In this document: positions 35,271 to 47,406 of the stretch, piece by piece
How the letters are laid out: each line of letters starts with the position of its first letter
How positions within the stretch are numbered: position 1 is the stretch's first letter
NCBI GenBank assembly: GCA_040954595.2
Contig: CM082579.2
Coordinates: forward strand, 3,844,001-3,908,000
Direction: 5' to 3'
Length of the DNA stretch: 64,000 nt
Source: Balanoglossus misakiensis
Taxonomy: Eukaryota > Hemichordata
Translations under genes and position numbers: made by a program
Notes under the pieces: model-generated
What the model was told of the DNA's origin: nothing
Database searches by the model: none
Seen by the model: only the letters and a program-made list of their open reading frames with translations

Positions 35271-38200
35271 TTTGAGAACGCCCACGTGTGTATATCTACA
35301 TATACCTGAGCGGAGGTAAACAAAAGTAACAGTGAAACCAGAAGACCTGCGCGAAGAAAATCTAACGTGCACCGAAGGGATGAGACAATAATAAAAAGAG
35401 GCTCGTAGGCCTAATTATGCTAGGTATCATGAGAGGGTTATCATTACTATCTGAAGGCCAACGCTAATTCCGATCACGCATCCAATACATTCTAATCCAG
35501 TTGACGCAGTCAAGCTGCGATCGGAAGGTTCGCCTTATCTGTGTCGACATTGGGCACAGAATAAGTTATTTAGATTTTGAAATCTCGACGTATCACTATG
35601 CCAGGGCATCTCACTTCGATTCGCAGCTCCGACAAAGGTACGCTCGGGGAAAACGTTGAAGCTAAATGTAACATGCAGGGACGAAGGAATCTTGATAAAG
35701 AATGTGTCTTATCAGAGAAAGGGGCTGTATCGTACGCATGCCTATAAGGTTTACTTTCCACGTTGCAGTTTGCACGTAACGATCATGACCTGAAGTTCAG
35801 AATCAATTTCCGAAGATTGCCGGAAATATTTAGCTCCTGGTTCCGTGTGTGAAACGAAAACCGCTTTTCGAACTTGAAACTGTGAACACATGAACTGCTT
35901 TCAGTATCCAGCCGTGTCCGCCTCGCTCGCTTTCAAAGCCGCTCACTTATTTCGATAACCAATTCAGCTTTAAAGTAACAAATGACTAAAGACTTCAATG
36001 ATGAATGAACTGACTCCTAACTGATTGCTTCTAGGCTGCTAAGCTTTAATTTTCATTACCACCCCTTGATACGTGCCCTTGCTGCAGAGCGTCATGGCGA
36101 TATATGCCTCAAATTAGCCGGCACTCACCATCGCGTTTCTGATACAAGTTAAATAAATCCATTAATTTGCCTAATATTTGAATTGTTCAATGCCCCGAGA
36201 AATTTCAAAGGCCATGGCCACTAAACGGCATCTGCGTGTGTCCTTTTTGAATTCCCCTTCCAATCACCGTGAGAAACAGCAGATATCACGACGCGAGCAA
36301 TTCTTCGAGAAAGAGTATTTTATCGATGTTTAAAATGCGAGTATATTAAATCCACATCGCCTATACCACTGAACGACCATCAAGGCTTCGTTAACTGAAC
36401 CTTTTTTTGGGGGGGGGAGAGGTCGAACTCACCTTTCCGCCCTTCCTCGAATTCCTCGGCGTAACTAGAGTAAGCCCAGGAGCCTGATGCACGAGTGAAT
36501 ATCTCACATCGCCATGACCTGGTGATTTGCTCACGTTAGTGAAGGTATCGATATCCTCCTCGTTTCACACAGAACCGTGTGTCGGCTTCTTGTAGAGAAA
36601 GACACAGACAGACCACAGTTACCAACATCGCAGATTGAAACTGTCAGCGTCCGCCTCCGATCGAACAATATGTCACACGTTCAGCAGAATGTTCTTTGTG
36701 AGCAAAATTGTATAGCTTGATTATCACAGAAGTAGGTTGAATTCAGAGCGCATACGATGCACGGCAGTCGCAGCGGGGTACATGTATATTGTCAGCAGTT
36801 TCTCCCGCGTTCTGCGAGATACACAATATACATGCATACGTGTGAGGTCGCCAGTGCGTGAATGGGAATATGAAAGCCGAACATTAGAACCACAAATATA
36901 ACTAGGTCACTGGCTGACAACAAAATAGTCATCAATATACATGTATATATATCAAGATGACTCCTGCTTTCCATATTAGCACAATCGTTGAAATTGTTAC
37001 TATCAAATTCCATTGGTACATTATATATTGGCTGCAAGAAACAGCCCTATTAGGCACACGCAGAACTCGATAACGCATTATATTACTGTATATATGAGGA
37101 CAAAATATAATTGTCTCTATATCATCACCAAGACGGTCACGCAAGCCAGTTCACAAAAGCGCGTGATTAACAGTATCGCGAGCAAAAGAAAGATTACAAA
37201 AAAGAACTAGGACCACATCTTGCCTAGAGTCATAGAATATCATTAGTAACCTTTAAGATAACAGTAACTAGAGTGTGGTCCGATTTGTAATCTGACTGTA
37301 GGCATACTGGTTCATCTGAGGAATTTACAGAAATGCCGGCTTTGTGTCTGACAGCTGCAATGCGTTCGAGAACTTCAGAGATACAGTTTGCATATTCGAG
37401 TCTCCACGATAATACATGCATATGAGAATGTTACGATCACATGAGTATTCCCCCCAAAAGGCTTAACAATTGCTTGTTTGAAATAGATTCGGATGAGTTA
37501 TTCATGATAACAGGGCAAGAGGACACTGATTGCATGCCTGTTCTTTAGGGTCTTGGTGGGGAAGGGGATCAAGACAGCAAGCGGACGGAGGCGGTGAACG
37601 AAGCAGCTCATCAAAGCCGTCTACATAGTCGCCAGCTGAAATGAGTCCAATCGATACGTACCCTGGCCCCAAGGAAGGAACAGTCAGTCATTGTTTGACA
37701 CTCTCACAGTCGTGATGTACTTCGCCTTATAGTGTCGTATAAACGGTATTCAGCCCCCAGGCGTCATATCACAAGCAGACGTATCCATAGTTACTGCGGA
37801 AGTTCATATCTCCAAAAAATCTACAGCTATCTTCCGAAACTCAATAATTAACTGAAGAGGTTTTGTATTCCCAGTGATTTTTGTTCGTATCAAGCCTGAG
37901 CGTGTGATCGCCGTAGTCTATTGACTATTCCTAGCTGTGACGTCACTGCACTGGTAGTAAGGACCAGCGCGGATTTACCTCACCCGATGCGTTGTCATAG
38001 CAACAGCACCAGTGGTTAAAAGACGAGCATCAGTGATTATCCGTGCTTGAAAATTTATCCTTGAACACCTTTTTATCCGATTTCTTCCCCTGGGGTCGTG
38101 TTTCACTCATTTTATTAATTTGCGAAAAGCCTTTCATTCGCTACGTACCCTGAAAGACCTTATGTTAATGGATCTCTGTGATAAACTGTAGTGAGGTGAA

Positions 38201-40175
38201 ATATTGTGAGTCTTCTTCAATAAAACATTTTGATTGCTGTTAATGTTCCTCATATACTTGCTACCTTCCTGCCAAAACAAAGCAATACTCTTGCCTGTTT
38301 CAGTCATTTTCACTAACAAAATGGTATATTGACACGCGCAAAGATTGGTAGTTGTTGCGTTGCCTGCCATACAAAGAAATCCTAGTCCTTGCTTTCTATT
38401 ATGTAGGCAGCAGTTTTATCCAGCTAATTAATGAGTTCTTGTCATATTTATCTCTTATTAATGCATCCCAGCTTCTCCGTTGCTAGGAAGCGGCCATTTT
38501 CAACTGACTGGAGCGATGCTTTGGTTGAAGGGGTTCGTCTTGGGACACAGAGATAAGAGTCAATTACACACATGATTGATACTTGTGCCGACTAATGCAT
38601 TACATAAATCTTGTAGTCTAAGAGCTTTATCAAGTAACAGCGTCCCCATTGTATATGAGACATATTTCCCTTCTGATGAGACATTGCTTATTAATAAGCT
38701 GTTAGGCGCCGCCAGCGACAAGGGGTAAACGTATTCGACTTTTGTTTGCATATGACCCTCTGAGTCGTACAAGAATATTTCTCAACTGATTTCCATTATA
38801 TGATGGCTGTATTATTCCTGGTTTCCGCTAGTTTTGAACCACGGTACATTCTTAAGATAATAGATGTAATAGTTCAACCCTGGTTATACATCAGATGAAC
38901 GGATATAAGAATGTGCAAGTTATCACACGGGTACTAAACCGTGTCTCTCGTGTCCCCGAGTTCCTTTTCCAGATACACAGGGTAGTATCGATGTCGCCCT
39001 CATGCGGTCACACTTTGGATATCATCAGCGACGTCGTCGAGCATCATTCTCGATATCCTGTGTACGTACGTACCGGCCTCACCGAAAATGGTGATCATCG
39101 AATCCGCGTACTAGTACTGCCGTGAAAATTCACATTGTCCGCGCAGTATATACAGTATGTCCCGGCGAGGATCCACCAGAATAGCGCACTTCAGAAGACT
39201 CTTCGTTCTTGAAGAATAGAAGGCAAAGGAGGACTCATCAAAGGTATGGCGATTTTTTAGAGAAAAAGACAGCACGATATACGATTGCACGGTACAATGC
39301 GTTCGGAAAGCGAACGTACACGAGCTATATAGCCGCGCTTGTGCCGTGTATCGCACTGTCTGCCTGTGCGTATATTATATGCGTGTTAGGTGCTGCACGC
39401 GAGTAAGCTGGTGCACCAAAATGCATTTTTGTTGTAATACTCTGTGTCGGTTTCCATGGACGATATAAGGTAGGGTTTCATAGGCACACACTCCCACATT
39501 CTGGAATACATACGATAACGGATAATGGATGATGGCTAATACTCAACGCCGGTATCAGTTCCACTTGAGTGGGAAACGTTTCCTTCGGATTTGTCGCTTA
39601 CGCTATTAGATGTAAACATCACCAGTGCCGGTAAATTTTGTCGAGGATTGAAATTTTTATCGTGATCCAGAGGGCAAGGAAGCCTAGCTTTCAGTTTCTT
39701 GAGCATCTGCTATGCCTTGTTCAAACTGCCGAGCGCCATCACAACATTATCGGTGACCTTCGTTATACATGTATTAATATATGTACAAATTTGTGCCACC
39801 CGAGTAAATCACCTCTCTCGTGATCATCAGCCATACAATTGTGCAAATTTAATGAAGTCATGTCGTCGACGATGAGTAGAATTTTTCCGCATCGAAAGCA
39901 ATTGAGAGGTATATCTGGCTTCGAATCATTAATCAGCTTGTGGCGTTGCGATAAGTCCTAATTATAGGCATGGACCCTTGCTACCATTGGCTCTGGGGTC
40001 TATGTTTTACGTAACTGTTGTGCGTTGTCAGTATTCAATCGATTCGCCCGAGGAATATTTCTATGCATATGATCGGAATCAAAATTCATTGGGGATGAGC
40101 AGATCAAAGGATATCGATGTAAAGGTTGAGAAATAATGATTGTGATGCCCGGTCGGACAGGAGCAAAAGAGTGGC

Positions 40176-40285
40176 GATGAATGAATGAATGAATGAATGA
40201 ATGAATGAATGAATGAATGAATGAATGAATGAATGAATGAATGAATGAATGAATGAATGAATGAATGAATGAATGAATGAATGAG
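40176..40285. repeat. Tetranucleotide microsatellite (GAAT)n, ~27 copies
   Basis: About 110 bp of uninterrupted GAAT repeat. On the minus strand it creates an artificial Ser-Phe-Ile-His repeat frame. Confidence 0.97.
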
Positions 40286-43200
40286 AGGTGAGTGGTTTTA
40301 GTAAACAGTAAAATCGACACCCAATCAATAACACGAATCGGAATTTATCGAAAGACGTAAAAATCACAAACATCCATCCGCGGATTTTTTTCTCGATAAC
40401 AGCTGCGAGAAAACGTTTCGAATTTCTGAAAATATCAAAGGTCAGTGGTGACACACTGTCGATTGCTTGAAAGTGTTAAAGCAATTTGAACAGTTCATGA
40501 CACTCGATGTCTGGAGTATGCGATAATGGCGATTGAAGAAGGTCACGCGCGTGTAGACCTCCTCCTTTGCCGCGCGCGGCGTCCGAGCACACGGCGCCCA
40601 CGCACAGATCGATCTGAACGAGGGCAGGTCTACCTCATGTATTGATGCCTCTACTGGAGACCAATCACTGTGATTGCCAGAAATGTTGTGTCTCAAATGA
40701 AATCCAGTTTTCTGGCGCCTGCTCAAAGATGCTTTAAAACATGTCGGGTCATCAATGAAGTTAAAGGGTGGAGGTCGTCCCGTCTGCGGCTGCGCGTGTG
40801 GATCCCAAGCGCCATAGATTTTAGCAAGTCAAAGTAGGCGCACAGTGTAACTGCTACAATGTGTAGAAAGGTCACACATTTCCAGTTCAGACGACACTCC
40901 ACCTTTACGTATATACCAGGCAAAATGTTACAATTCAATGTATGATGCTGGAACTGATTTGCTAGACTGAAATGAATTCTGGAGAAAAAGTATCAACTCT
41001 AATCGATTTGCCAATTGTCAGAGGCGCTTAAATTTGCTCCGGGCAGCGAACGTCGTCCACAATTACAGGTATGGGTGTAATTGAAACTGTCTGATCGAAG
41101 ACTTCCTTGTATGCCTTAACGGCTGGGAGATGTTGACAGCGATTAAAACACTTGCAGTTTTACTCAACACCCAGATAGTGTAACAGTAGGGTAATCGACG
41201 TCGACGGGGTTCTTTTGTCATTATTTTGCCCACTTTTGAAAAAATATCAAGTTTTTTGTACATTATAGTGATGAAAAAAGTGACGAACATGTTCCATCAC
41301 AAATTACAAGGAGCACGTGACATGGCGTGACGTGATCTGAATTGAAAGTGATAGATTGTTGTTCACATGTCGGGGTCGGCAGAGATGCAACGCAACTAGG
41401 AGACAGATTTCCTCCGCGTCGCCGCGCCGTCCATGTGTCGCAATTATGCACGCGCGCGTCTCTTTCGATTTCTCCGCTTCCTCTGTGATAAGTACGGACT
41501 GACAGCCTTTCTCGGAAAACAAAATGGCCGACGTCACGCAGAGCACGATCTCGATGCCCAGGCTCGGTAACGAGCCTAATTGTGAAGCTCGAATCGCATG
41601 TCAGAATCTTTTAACCCAACTCACGGGAACCGCATGCGCCTCCAGGTCCTAGAACTTTCCAGACTACATGTATACCACAGCGATCCAAGATGTCGTTTGC
41701 CTGTTTTACAGTGCAGAGATCTAAAGTGCGTCTATCAGAAAAAATCATATGTATGCACGCTCAAGTACGTTCTGACCTTTCCAAGACTGCAGTTTTTCTT
41801 TAAAGCGAATCACGATCTTTCGTAAGGCAATGTTTCTGAGAAACGGGTACAGGAAGGGGTCAGGATTTGCCTCCCAGTCGAAGCGGAAAAAACGATACAT
41901 TGCCGGTTGCCCTTTAAAAGAGGCGAAGCCATAAAATATGGCGGTATAGAATTAAACACGCGATGTTTGACTCGATCTGAACTGCGTTTTCCAATAACCA
42001 GAAATCGTAATTACGTTTCCTAGGCTAGAACGAGTGTAGGAAACACGAGGGATCGCGAAGTCAGTGCGAACATGGTACGAGTTGCCATAAATTACGGACA
42101 AAATATAGTCAGCATCACACGAGGCGCTATAATACATAAATTGACAAATTTAGATACGAAGGCCATTCACAACTCGCAGCCGTTTGGAGCGACACATTTT
42201 CGTCTCTTAAAAAACAGTCGCTTAGCAGTTACAGATGTTTGGCATACCAGTGGACGCGGTGCAACTATAGCATGGAAACCGCTGAATATCACCCAGATAC
42301 ACGTGTCAACTGAATGACGCGTGTATCTGAAATCGCCCCTGACTTGGCGGCCGGCAAACTGGTTACCCGATAACCATGAAAAGTGTAATGTACCGTGACA
42401 AGAAACATGTGAAATGCACATTTTATCGACGCTCGTGATTAATATGGGACACTTAATTGGCGATCTATCACACATATAACGTCACCGCTGAGACGCAAGC
42501 TTATCTTTTCAAGATTTCGCACAGATGAAATTTGCCGGGCGATGCATCACGCGAATCCTTATCGAATGTGTTGATACGAGAAAAATGTGAGTTTCCCGTG
42601 CTGTGATGGACTCCGAGCAAAAATAGACTTTGCTTCTTTCCTTCCTTTGGCACATGGACATTTGTGGAGACATCTCTTGAGTCGGCCCACAGCATTCCCT
42701 TTTAGCCTAGGATATATGTGTGACGACAGGGAGCCTATTTGCTTTCTGTTGTCATGGAAACTGGATTTTGTTCGATTCTTTAACCGCAGTGATAAGTGGA
42801 AAATAATCCAGCGGCTTCAAGCACAGATTGCAATGCATGGAAACAAGATGCGAAAGGGAAAACGCAAAAATATACTTAATGTAGTGATCGTGTGCCGAAG
42901 TTTACTTAATTGTTTTTGATTTAAGTCGGAAGACATCAGAAAAAACACATCAGTTATTTAACTCACAAAACGACATTTTGTAAAAATGGCGAGACATATA
43001 GAAATGAACACGCGAAAAATTAATCCGACACATGATTTTTTAATATCCAAGTGATGTCTGCCCTCTGACCTCTCCATGACTCCGCACGCCGAACGAAAAT
43101 TGTTCACTGTTGAAATGAAAAAAGCTTAACATTCTATCAGAGAAGTCAGTTTGGATTCGGAATAAAGCGATTTCAGATCCCCGGGATTGGTATTCAACGA

Positions 43201-44989
43201 CCAACTGTATACATGTTGTATGCTCGGTTTGGTCAATATTTGCACGAATGAAGCCATTTAGAAATCGAGATGTCTGCTATCTCTAGACAGTCTATCGAAA
43301 TTCCCTTGTGCGTGTGCCATGTAAACATTCAATTTGCTATATAATGTGATTGTGCAAGTCACTATAGTTCGAAACCCACTCGGTATAAAGTTAAACGCCA
43401 ACGCGAGTGTTAACTTGAAAGCTCTGCAGAAGGCGTGCATTGCAAGTTATTGCGACCATTATTTCATGTGTCCTTCACGCGAATTCATCGAGATTCTCGG
43501 ATTTCTAAATTATTACACTCTCCATCCTGATTCGCATGTGGACAGGAAGGAAATACTGCACAATTCGAACCTCAAAGATGTATTGGCTCTAGATTACAAC
43601 CTTGATATCGAGTATACTTTATTAGTCGTCAAAAAGATTTATGTGTGTTGACAGCTGCTTTATTTCCATTCTCAGTCAGGTACGGCGCAACGTGCTTCTT
43701 TGCGGTCCGGTGATAGATTTCTGCGATAATCCCCGAGAAATCGATTACTGAGATTTCCGGGCGAATTACGACACTGCTCATCACTGAATGGTGACGCTCG
43801 TTACCGGTGTTGCCATGGTCGTTGTGACTGGTTCAAAATCCTTTCTTATACATGAAACTGTTTGTTCCGTTCAAAATCCAAACTTGGAGCGAGGTATGCG
43901 AAATGTGCGTCACTCTGACTCCCTTGCCACGCCTTTTCAAGTACATTCTTTCCGGAACGCCAGGAGCAAACGACAGTGTTCAAGCTCTGGGTAAATTGAA
44001 CGCGAATTTACTATTCGACGATTAGCTGCCTATGAAATTTTGTTCGCGTTTTGATTAATTACCTCACACCACTTTCCAATCCTATCCAGTATACGTGTGC
44101 TGTGAACCGCATTACAAACCTAGCGCTAGAAAAGAAAATATGGCAACAAGTGTCAAGCGAATATTCAGATCGCTTGACCTTCTGTACGTTGATATATAGC
44201 AACAGCCAGACATTTTGACTTTTGGGAGTATGATTTCGAAACGTTGAAAGGAGGCTTAATTAGCCTTCTTGCTCTTTGTATTGGCACATACGCGGGTGAT
44301 TTTTCGTCATTTACGCTTCTGCGCGTATTTTATAACAATCTACGTGTGCAATTTGCACAGGTAAAAGAACTAGTCTGCATTTCCCAGGAGTCGAATCTTA
44401 CTTTTTAGCTACGTTCGTTCGATTGCAGATCTAATAGGGCTGGGATCGAGTATATGAACTGACTGCGAAAATCAATAGCAATTGAGAAGTGTGATAAATG
44501 TCGACTACGCTGAAAGGATCTTGAAAAGCAGATAATCACGAACGGCTGAAAGAAATTTCTACAGAAGATTAAAGTGATGTGCATGCGCAAAGAAAACACT
44601 ATATGACGTATCATCGGAATTCCCACTACTCCTGTTTTGCTAGTCTGTTGTTGTTGTATTTTGCGAATTTTCTTTTCCCCGAGGCAGTGGTGAACCAGAT
44701 CAAATGAGTCTCCTTACCGAGATGATAACACAGTTATTGAATAAGTATGTCCATGCGGCTGATATCAGAGACACATATTACTATGGGTCACACAAATGGC
44801 AGGACTTCTGGGACTGTGGAATGGATATAACGATCCGTCTATATCCAGATAGGTTTAGCAAATTACTGTATTTCAGCGTCAATCTTCGTAACACGGCAAG
44901 TACTATACTAGCTGTGATGAATCCAATGCGGTTGTGTAGATTGGTAATAAAAATCACTGTGTGTAATTATTTAGATAAAAAAGCGATAG

Positions 44990-45003
44990 CCCCCCCCCCC
45001 CCC
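44990..45003. repeat. Poly(C) tract, 14 nt
   Basis: C run about 65 bp before the POPDC B start codon, within the probable intron or 5' flank. Confidence 0.9.
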
Positions 45004-45066
45004 TATCAGAAACCGAAACAGGTTGGTAATATTGGTTTCATTCTGTCTGTTTTAGGAATTAATTTA

Positions 45067-47142
45067 ATGATGGCTACTCCGGCGGTGTCGATAACAGATG
45101 CTTACATAAAAGGGTTTGTGAACTTCACTGGTGTTGCCACTTTGCTGCCGACGTCCACCGAACCGCTGCCGAGCGGAAGATGCACGGAGCACTGGGAGCC
45201 CGCCCAGCACGTCGTGTACCAGTTGGCCAACGTCTGCTTCCTCATTGCGAACCTTTCGGCGAACAGCACCCACGGCATCTTGTTTCTGCACGGCGTGCTC
45301 GTCGTCGCCTTCCTCCTGTTCACCGTGTGGACGGCCGCGGTCACCTGCGCCCCGGACGCCTTCGGTTGGAACCTCTGCCTGATGGTGATCAACGCCGTGC
45401 AGACGGCGTACATAACGTACACCCTGAGACCGGTGCGGGTCTCCAAGGACCTGGAGGCCGTGTTCGTCCACCTGTTCAAACCGCTGCGCGTGCCGCTCAG
45501 CGTGTACGGCTCCCTGGTGCGCATGCCCGACGTGGAGGTGCTGGACCTGCCGGTTGGCCACCGCTACGCCGTCGAGGGGGAGACCACGTGCGATAGGCTG
45601 TCATTGCTCATAAGCGGCAGGTAGGAATTAATCCGAGCATGACGCCATTAATGACGTCATGCCGAGGAGTAAAGAAAGGGGCAGTGGTCGCGAAGAACGT
45701 CAACATCCACTCAGGCAAATCGAAATTGGCAAATAATCTGCTCTAAGCAGCGATCTAACAGAATCATTGTTGTTCGTGATGGTATTTATCATTCTCCGGG
45801 CATTATTCCTGTACATACAATACAAGCCAATATACGTCAAACTATACCATAAATAGATTTCAATATCATTTGGGCATGTAGCGATACACCATTAACAGAC
45901 AGAAAATACTTGTGTCCAACAGAGCATGTAATTTGTGAAATTGGTAATTATTATACTCGCCAGCCATAGAAAGTGGCGTGGACGAAGGAATGTACGACAG
46001 ATTCTTCCCAAACTAAGGAATGTGAAGCAATCTTGAAGAAAGATGAATGCTAATAAGTGCTACACATACATACATACATTCAATCTCTTTCCCTGCAAGC
46101 AATTGAATGCATAAGCTGGATGAACTGAACTACATCTAACAATTTACATACTACATATTTACATCTATGAATGATAGTTTGAACATGGCGCACAAGGATG
46201 TATATCACAACCTAAATATGTATATTAGTTGCGTCGCGATATGATCCACAATGAATACCGGTTTCGCCTTTCTATTTTGCCCAGATTGGAAGTCAAGGCT
46301 AAAGGAGAGTTCCTACACGATATTAACCAGTTTCAATTTATCGATTCGGCAACATGGGAATCTTACAAGCCGGGGACGAACGACAAGTATCAGGTGAGTG
46401 AGTGAGTTTGACGTACATGCAGATTGGTTGAACAAAAGAATGCCCTGTACTCTAAAGCAATCACCTGCGAAATCATGCAAATTAATCGAGTATGTCTGCA
46501 CAGGAATATCTTGGGGGTCTGATCGAAACGGCCACGCTCTCTTCTGTTTTCCCCCTTGCAGGTAACAATCACGGCGATCGCCAACAGCAAGTGTATCAAG
46601 TGGCCCCGCAAGAGCCTGGAACAGCTGCTGACCAAGGACGAGTACCTGTACGCCGTCATGACCAACATGATGGGCAGGGACATCTGTCAGAAGCTGCACT
46701 CCCTCGACGAGAAGATCATGCACCCCGAGAAGCCGGCCTGCGGTCGCATGGATGTCCGGCTGCCCAGCCTCTCCACGTTCGTGGCCACGCATGACGTGCG
46801 GAGTCTCAGTTCATCCAGCGGGATTGGGTTGCCAAGGCTACGGAGGATGAGGAGCTGCGATCCGGACGACGATGACTCAGGTTTGTGATGTGTATCTAGT
46901 ACATGTACATGCATGTATGTATCTATATACTACTAGTATGTATGTGAGCTCTGTATGTTTCTCTTGTCCTCTATTTTGAGGAAGAGCAGAATCAAGTCAT
47001 CGTTATCTTGTCTCTCTTTACAGTCTTCATTGACATGCCGTCGGCGCCGAACACCCCACGAGCAATACTCACCCCGCAGTCTTCACTCTTGGTGCCCGAA
47101 CAGGAGGCAATACCGGAAGAAGAAACCGACCAGTTGGAGTGA
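45067..47142 (+). CDS. Popeye domain-containing protein, copy B
   Basis: Four exons: 45067-45620, 46285-46393, 46562-46880, 47024-47142 (phases 2, 0, 1; 1101 nt, 366 residues). Exon 2 has the same 109-nt length as in copies A and C. Seen: N-terminal glycosylation sequons (NFT, NLS, NST), three membrane spans between residues ~50 and 120, CDRLSLLISGR, and an exon 3 starting VTITA as in vertebrate POPDC1. The cAMP-cassette motif is altered to FIDSATW (203-209): D and S are kept, but the P-E pair is A-T. The cytosolic tail is Ser- and Asp/Glu-rich. Two adjacent ATGs (45067, 45070) follow a TTTTAG, suggesting a 5' UTR exon upstream. The frame is open further upstream, but that part includes a C-run proline stretch and is probably non-coding. 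Confidence 0.9.
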
Positions 47143-47392
47143 GGGAGGCCTTCACGTGACGTCATCGCTGCTACCAGCCTCGTACCCGTGTTTGTATGTT
47201 TGATAAATTCGGACAGTGGTTCTATATATTCCTAGAGTCTGTGTGAGTCGACCGTGACATTGTGAAGTTGGCATTTTTTGTATTAAAAGTTAGGTCGACC
47301 CCCTCTCTCTGCCTTTCCCTTTCTCTCTGTCTCTCTATCTGGATGTGAAAGTGAATTTCAGCAAAGATGCCAATCGCCCAGTTTTGCACCGA

Positions 47393-47406
47393 CCCCCCCC
47401 CCCCCC
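47393..47406. repeat. Poly(C) tract, 14 nt
   Basis: C run about 250 bp after the POPDC B stop, near a CT-rich simple repeat. Confidence 0.9.

Larger units (their letters stand above)
35271..45066. other. Intergenic region between divergent POPDC A and POPDC B
   Basis: 9.8 kb with no supported gene. It should hold the promoters of both POPDC genes. A GAAT microsatellite lies at 40176-40285, a G run near 36411-36418 and a C run at 44990-45003. All open frames are short and unlike known families, or are built from the microsatellite. Confidence 0.6.

Noticed and set aside
40000-40454. Minus-strand frames with Ser-Phe-Ile-His repeats; possible CRISPR-like or repeat protein
   Set aside because: Produced purely by the GAAT microsatellite. 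There are no spacers between repeats, and no CRISPR array is expected in an animal.
43334-43651. 105-residue plus-strand open frame
   Set aside because: No recognisable domain, no splice-site support and AT-rich codon use unlike neighbouring genes.
44704-45066. Upstream extension of the POPDC B frame (about 120 residues)
   Set aside because: It includes a proline run from a C homopolymer and no Popeye-type sequence. TTTTAG just before the ATG pair suggests an intron end.
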